Source: an uncultured Neomegalonema sp.
Lineage (GTDB): Bacteria; Pseudomonadota; Alphaproteobacteria; Rhodobacterales; Rhodobacteraceae
Reading direction: 5' to 3'
DNA length: 9,890 nucleotides
Assembly: GCA_937958345.1 (NCBI GenBank)
Contig: CALGNW010000081.1
Coordinates: 1-9,890 of the forward strand
Below the pieces are notes generated by a model. The model was not told the DNA's origin. It searched no databases and worked only from the letters and a program-made list of their open reading frames with translations. Position numbers and translations under genes: made by a program. The first letter of the stretch is position 1, and every line of letters begins with the position of its first letter. Positions 6,535 through 9,890 of the stretch are shown one piece after another.

Positions 6535-7299
6535 TTACTCTTCCAGTGCCGCCATAATCTCGTCGGTCAACTCTACATTCGACGTGACATTCTGAACGTC
6601 ATCATCATCTTCGAGGCCGTCGATCAGCTTCATCAGGGACCGCGCGTTATCAAGCTCGATCGGGTTGGTATTCTGCGGACGCCATGCCAGCTTGGCACTC
6701 GCAGGCTCGCCAAGCGAGGCCTCCAGCGCAGTCGATACTTCGTTCAGATCCGAGCCCGCACAGAAAATCGTGTGGGTTCCTTCCTCGTCGTCGGTTCCGG
6801 CTTCGCTTTCAACGTCCTCGGCCCCCGCCTCGATCGCGGCTTCGAAAACAGTGTCCACATCGCCGACACTCGCAGGGTAGAGAATTTGCCCCACGCGGTC
6901 GAACATGAATCCGACCGAGCCGGTTTCACCAAGGTTTCCGCCGCTTTTTGCGAACATTGAGCGGACCGAAGAGGCCGTCCGGTTGCGGTTATCGGTTAAA
7001 GCCTCGACGATCATCGCGACGCCGCCGGGGCCATAGCCCTCGTAACGGATTTCTTCGTAATCATCGCCCTCTGCTGCCTGCGACTTCTTAATCGCGCGGT
7101 CGATATTATCTTTCGGCATCGACAGCGAGCGGGCCTCGCGAACCGCCAAACGCAGACGCGGGTTTTTATCGGGGTCCGGGTCGCCCATTTTCGCGGCAAC
7201 CGTAATTTCTTTCGACAGCTTGGAAAACAGCTTCGAGCGGATTTTGTCCTGCCGACCTTTGCGGTGCTGAATATTGGCCCATTTTGAGTGACCGGCCAT
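6535..7299 (-). CDS. yebC: YebC/PmpR (TACO1) family regulatory/translation factor
   Basis: This 254-residue cytoplasmic protein has the unmistakable family start MAGHSKWANIQHRKGRQD, followed by the basic N-terminal helical domain with KLFSKLSKEITVAAKMG and NPRLRLAVREAR. The signature RYEGYGPGGVAMIVEALTDN lies at about residues 85-104, and the acidic second and third domains follow, with a stretch of Glu and Asp around 161-173 and a DDDD run at 231-234. Family members were first described as DNA-binding transcriptional regulators (PmpR); bacterial YebC and mitochondrial TACO1 have since been linked to translation of difficult peptide stretches such as proline runs. Length is close to the usual 240-250. 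GAGG lies six bases before the ATG. The gene converges on the lipoprotein gene at the shared terminator. It follows qor by 109 bases and may be transcribed from its own promoter. Confidence 0.96.
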   Translation of the reverse strand: MAGHSKWANIQHRKGRQDKIRSKLFSKLSKEITVAAKMGDPDPDKNPRLRLAVREARSLSMPKDNIDRAIKKSQAAEGDDYEEIRYEGYGPGGVAMIVEALTDNRNRTASSVRSMFAKSGGNLGETGSVGFMFDRVGQILYPASVGDVDTVFEAAIEAGAEDVESEAGTDDEEGTHTIFCAGSDLNEVSTALEASLGEPASAKLAWRPQNTNPIELDNARSLMKLIDGLEDDDDVQNVTSNVELTDEIMAALEE

Positions 7300-7335
7300 G
7301 CGTAACCTCGTGCGCTAACTGAAAGAATTTGGGCG

Positions 7336-7364
7336 TTTATAGGCCGGACGCGGCGGAAACGGAA
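7336..7364 (-). promoter_or_regulatory. Possible promoter for yebC
   Basis: Read on the minus strand, TATAAA (7341-7336) is a good -10 box about 37 bases before the yebC start codon. At exactly 17 bases upstream lies TTCCGT (7364-7359), a poor -35 match. The box sits in the only AT-rich patch of the gap between qor and yebC, which supports a separate yebC promoter, but the evidence is thin. Confidence 0.3.
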
Positions 7365-7383
7365 GCCCGCGCCGCGCGTTTCA

Positions 7384-7398
7384 GGCGGATTCTCCGCC
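7384..7398 (-). other. Short hairpin after the quinone oxidoreductase gene
   Basis: GGCGGA and TCCGCC pair in a 6-base perfect stem around a 3-base loop, ten bases after the qor stop codon on the minus strand. No U-tract follows in that direction, so it is not a classical intrinsic terminator. A second inverted repeat with 7-base arms (7349-7355 with 7370-7376) lies further along. They may slow or process the transcript between qor and yebC. Confidence 0.35.
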
Positions 7399-7408
7399 GC
7401 AAGGCCCG

Positions 7409-8386
7409 TTAAGGGATCAGGACGGTCGATCCGGTGGTTTCGCGTGCCTCCAGCGCGCGGTGCGCCTCTGCGACATCGGACAGCGGATAGGTCTGATTGA
7501 CCGCCACCTTAATCGTGCCGTCCTCGATCAAGCCAAACAGAGCGGACGCGCCCTCTTCCAGCTCGTCACGGGTCACGATATAATTAAACAGCGAGGGCCG
7601 CGTCGCGAATAATCCGCCGCGCGAGGCGATGTCTTTCAGCGAAAAATCCTCAATCGCACCCGACGCATTTCCGAACGTGACGAACATGCCCAGCCGACGC
7701 AGACAATCCAGCGAACCGGGATACGTGTCCTTCCCGACGCCATCAAATACGACGTGGCATTTCTCGCCGTTGGTAATCTCGTTCACTTCGGCAACGAAAT
7801 CTTTCGCGCGATAATCGATGACGTGCCCGTACCCGTTTGCAGCTGCGAGTGCACATTTCTCGGCCCCGCCTGCCGTGCCTATGGCCGTCGCACCGATATG
7901 TTTCAGCCATTGCCCCGCAATCAGACCGACACCGCCCGCCGCGGCCTGAAATAAAACGGTATGCTCGGGTTTGACGGGAAACGTGCGGGTAATCAGATAG
8001 TGCGCTGTCAATCCCTTCAGAATGGAACAGGCCGCAACCTCGTCCGACACGCCGTCAGGAATATGCATCATCCGGTCTGCGGGAACGATCCGGTGGCTCG
8101 TATATGCACCGATGGGCAGCGTGTATCCAACGCGGTCACCCTCGGCAAAACCGGATACGCCCTCGCCCACGGCTTCGACAATTCCGACCGCCTCGCCGCC
8201 CGCTACAGGCTCGGCGTTCGGCGGCCACGGGTACAGCCCGCTGCGGAAATAAGTATCAAGATAGTTCAGACCGACCGCAGTATGGCGCAACAGCACCTGC
8301 CCCGCACCGGGCGCACCAACCTCGATCTCTTCACGCTTCAGAACGTCGGGACCACCGATGCCGTCCGCAACAATACGATAAGCCAT
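7409..8386 (-). CDS. qor: NADPH:quinone oxidoreductase, zinc-independent MDR family
   Basis: This 325-residue cytoplasmic enzyme belongs to the medium-chain dehydrogenase/reductase superfamily and is close in length to E. coli Qor (327). The N-terminal GroES-like domain contains GLNYLDTYFRSGLYP (39-53) and GGEAVGIVEAVGEGV (63-77). The nucleotide-binding domain has AAAGGVG (148-154), the family's NADPH fingerprint, and a later VVFDGVGKDTYPGSLDCLR segment (212-230). The cysteine and histidine ligands of zinc alcohol dehydrogenases are absent. Enzymes of this type reduce quinones or other activated double bonds with NADPH, often in oxidative-stress or detoxification settings. The ATG lies 11 bases after the stop of the methyltransferase gene, and its Shine-Dalgarno overlaps that stop, so the two are probably translationally linked. 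The exact substrate is not determined by sequence. Confidence 0.93.
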   Translation of the reverse strand: MAYRIVADGIGGPDVLKREEIEVGAPGAGQVLLRHTAVGLNYLDTYFRSGLYPWPPNAEPVAGGEAVGIVEAVGEGVSGFAEGDRVGYTLPIGAYTSHRIVPADRMMHIPDGVSDEVAACSILKGLTAHYLITRTFPVKPEHTVLFQAAAGGVGLIAGQWLKHIGATAIGTAGGAEKCALAAANGYGHVIDYRAKDFVAEVNEITNGEKCHVVFDGVGKDTYPGSLDCLRRLGMFVTFGNASGAIEDFSLKDIASRGGLFATRPSLFNYIVTRDELEEGASALFGLIEDGTIKVAVNQTYPLSDVAEAHRALEARETTGSTVLIP

Positions 8387-8393
8387 ATGTGAT

Positions 8394-8400
8394 TTCCTTA
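8394..8400 (-). promoter_or_regulatory. Stop codon merged with the qor ribosome binding site (TAAGGAA)
   Basis: On the minus strand the methyltransferase ends in TAA, and the same bases run into AAGGA, the Shine-Dalgarno of qor, seven to eight bases before its ATG. Ribosomes finishing the upstream gene would therefore end on the initiation site of the next one. This fixes the qor start at 8386 and supports co-transcription. Confidence 0.65.
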
Positions 8401-9630
8401 CAGACCGCGCCGCGCGCTGAAGCGCAGAAAATTGAAGTTATTCAAGGGTTGGTATAAATTATTGAAGCCCAGCAAAAACGTCTTGGCATCCCACCCCAGC
8501 ATCGACCCGATTGCATTCAGGTCGCGCTTACCGTCAATCCCCGTAATAATTCCGGCAACCTCTTTGGGCAGGTTCCGCTCCACCGTCAGGCCGTCAACGG
8601 TAATCGTGAAACCGCCGTTCTCCCAGATGGCCGAGGCCAGTTCGGCCCCGCGTGGTCCGACCATGTTCGGAACCGCACTGCCTTTAACCTCGGCCACCCG
8701 TCCCTCGCCCGTTCCCTTCGGAACCGCGTAAAAGACATGCGCCTTCTGGTTTCCGGCCAGCCGCTCGGCCAACGCGCCCGCAGCGCGCGGCGACAAAGCC
8801 TCGGCGCGTTTGCGCAGTTCCTCATCGGCGATCAGCGGACGCGGGTTGTAACGCCCCGGCATCGAAAAACTGACCAGCTCCAACCCCGAAGCATCCAGCA
8901 GATCATAGACACCATCCACGTCATAGGCCTGATCCCGACTATGCAGCAGCAGATCGTACAGCCCCGCATCACCGGCGGAGATATGGTCGGCAAGGAACGG
9001 ATTGCGCGCGATGCCGGAGGTCGGCGGCAGGCTGCTGAGCAATCTGCGCGACAGCTCGACCTGCTGCGCCGGTTGGTCATTTCCCACCAGCGTCCGCAGC
9101 ACATCCTGCATTTCATAGACGCCCGCACGGCCATAGGGCGCGTACACCATCGCGCCGATCCCGCCGCCGGGGGCCAGCGCACTCTTCAGCGCCGACGCGC
9201 CCGCAACCGGGTCCGGCAAGTGGTGCAGGACACCGCAGCAATCAATGTAATCGAACGGCCCCAGATCCGGTGCGCTGAGCAGGTCTGCGGTGTGATAGGT
9301 TGCACCCAGCCCGCGCGCCGCCATGCGCGCCTCGGCAATCGCACGGCTTGCCTCGGACATATCGAGATAGTGCAGCTCAACATTTGCGCCCCAATCAGCG
9401 AAAATCTGAGCCATCATCACCAGCGCATCGCCTGTCCCGCCACCGGCAACAAGGATGCGTGTCGGCTGGGTCCAGTCGCGGTTACCGCCAAAGATAAAAT
9501 GGTCAATCTCCAGCGGATGACTGGGCGAGCCGATCATCAACTCGTCCATTTCCCGCGCCGGATCGCGCACGGGATAGGGATAGGCCTCGTACTGGCGTTT
9601 TACCGGATCGGGCTGTGCACCATTTATCAT
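8398..9630 (-). CDS. Class I SAM-dependent methyltransferase with extra C-terminal domain
   Basis: This 410-residue predicted cytoplasmic protein has a short N-terminal segment with QYEAYPYPVRDPAREMDELM, then a Rossmann-type methyltransferase domain. SAM-binding motif I is ILVAGGGTGDAL (59-70). An acidic residue ends the next strand in LHYLDMSEAS (D90). Motif post-I follows near YHTADLL (112-118), with FDYIDCCGVLHHLPDP (126-141) as the motif IV region. A helical middle part follows (about 170-290). The last 70 residues (LPKEVAGIITGIDGKRDLNAIGSML, then a LYQPLNNFNFLRF end) resemble the compact winged-helix layout of PqqD-like peptide-binding domains; that is only a pattern impression. AAGGAAG precedes the ATG by four bases, and the start overlaps the transaminase stop as ATGA. 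The methyl acceptor is unknown; a small molecule or peptide are both possible. Confidence 0.85.
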   Translation of the reverse strand: MINGAQPDPVKRQYEAYPYPVRDPAREMDELMIGSPSHPLEIDHFIFGGNRDWTQPTRILVAGGGTGDALVMMAQIFADWGANVELHYLDMSEASRAIAEARMAARGLGATYHTADLLSAPDLGPFDYIDCCGVLHHLPDPVAGASALKSALAPGGGIGAMVYAPYGRAGVYEMQDVLRTLVGNDQPAQQVELSRRLLSSLPPTSGIARNPFLADHISAGDAGLYDLLLHSRDQAYDVDGVYDLLDASGLELVSFSMPGRYNPRPLIADEELRKRAEALSPRAAGALAERLAGNQKAHVFYAVPKGTGEGRVAEVKGSAVPNMVGPRGAELASAIWENGGFTITVDGLTVERNLPKEVAGIITGIDGKRDLNAIGSMLGWDAKTFLLGFNNLYQPLNNFNFLRFSARRGL

Positions 9631-9890
9631 ACCGCTTCCTTTGCCAGCGCGATGTACCGTTCACGCAGTTTTCGGGTGATGGGTCCGGGCACGCCCTGAG
9701 AGATCGTTTTGCCGTCAATCGAGACAACCGGCATCACGAAACTTGACGCGCTGGTCGAAAACGCCTCCGCCGCCGATTGCGCCTCGGCAATCGTGAAGGG
9801 GCGTTGTTCAACCGTCAGACCTTCGGCCTCCGCAATCTCCAGCACCACCCGGCGGGTAATACCGTGCAGGATCGAATTCGACAGTTGCCG
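9627..9890 (-). CDS. dat: D-amino-acid (D-alanine) transaminase, C-terminal part
   Basis: The minus-strand frame is open to the right edge, so only the last 87 residues are present. They match fold-type IV PLP transaminases, closest to D-amino-acid transaminase: NSILHGITRRVVLEIAEAEG near the start, where GIT contacts the cofactor phosphate in this fold, then AFSTSASSFVMPVVSIDGK and the closing QGVPGPITRKLRERY typical of Dat. The enzyme exchanges amino groups between D-alanine and 2-oxoglutarate, giving D-glutamate for peptidoglycan or serving D-amino acid catabolism. Branched-chain transaminases share the fold, but the PVVxIDG and PGPxTRKL pattern favours Dat. Its TGA overlaps the ATG of the methyltransferase (ATGA, 9627-9630), so translation of the two is coupled. 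The start and catalytic lysine lie outside the window. Confidence 0.88.
   Translation of the reverse strand, partial: RQLSNSILHGITRRVVLEIAEAEGLTVEQRPFTIAEAQSAAEAFSTSASSFVMPVVSIDGKTISQGVPGPITRKLRERYIALAKEAV

Noticed and set aside
8737..9699. A 320-codon plus-strand open frame opposite the methyltransferase and the end of dat
   Set aside because: It crosses the junction of two real minus-strand genes, has no motif, and its start has no convincing ribosome binding site.
1..9890. CRISPR array, tRNA/rRNA genes, insertion sequences, attachment sites or replication origin
   Set aside because: I looked for repeat-spacer patterns, cloverleaf sequences, transposase-like proteins and terminal inverted repeats and saw none. 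Hidden small RNAs cannot be excluded by eye.

Overview
The window looks like chromosomal DNA of an alphaproteobacterium, most likely of the Rhodobacterales (Roseobacter/Rhodobacter group). It is GC-rich and densely coded. It carries an ABC operon in the order ATPase, binding protein, long permease, permease, and an 82-residue entericidin-like lipoprotein. The taxon is inferred from gene content and protein style; no rRNA or other marker is present. I see no insertion sequence, phage gene, CRISPR array, tRNA or rRNA gene, so this is core-like housekeeping DNA rather than an island.

Plus strand, 1-1366: the last 136 codons of one membrane permease and the whole of a second. They form the permease pair of a nucleoside/purine-type ABC importer (BMP-linked, YufP/YufQ-like). 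A 134-base gap without a gene follows.

Plus strand, 1501-6138: a complete importer of the spermidine/putrescine (Pot) class. Its parts are a PotA-like ATPase, a secreted PotD/PotF-like binding protein, and two PotB/PotC-like permeases. Both permeases carry unusually long predicted periplasmic segments after the first membrane helix. Two RNA-hairpin regions divide the operon. Tandem hairpins precede the binding-protein gene. A terminator-like hairpin with a T-rich tail lies between the binding protein and the permeases, which fits a high binding protein to permease ratio.

Plus strand, 6188-6436: a small lipoprotein resembling entericidin, with an added Pro/Gln-rich tail. It ends at a strong hairpin (6486-6515) that can serve as a terminator for both converging transcription units.

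Minus strand, 9890-6535 (read right to left): the 3' end of a D-amino-acid transaminase gene, a SAM-dependent methyltransferase of unknown substrate, a zinc-independent quinone oxidoreductase, and a YebC/PmpR-family protein. The first three are tightly linked: an ATGA overlap joins the first two, and a stop codon embedded in the next Shine-Dalgarno joins the second and third. They probably form one operon. yebC follows after 109 bases and may have its own promoter.

Most of the window is ordinary. The points most worth a second look are the hairpin architecture of the transporter operon, the enlarged permease loops, the tailed entericidin-like lipoprotein, and the two-domain methyltransferase coupled to the transaminase.
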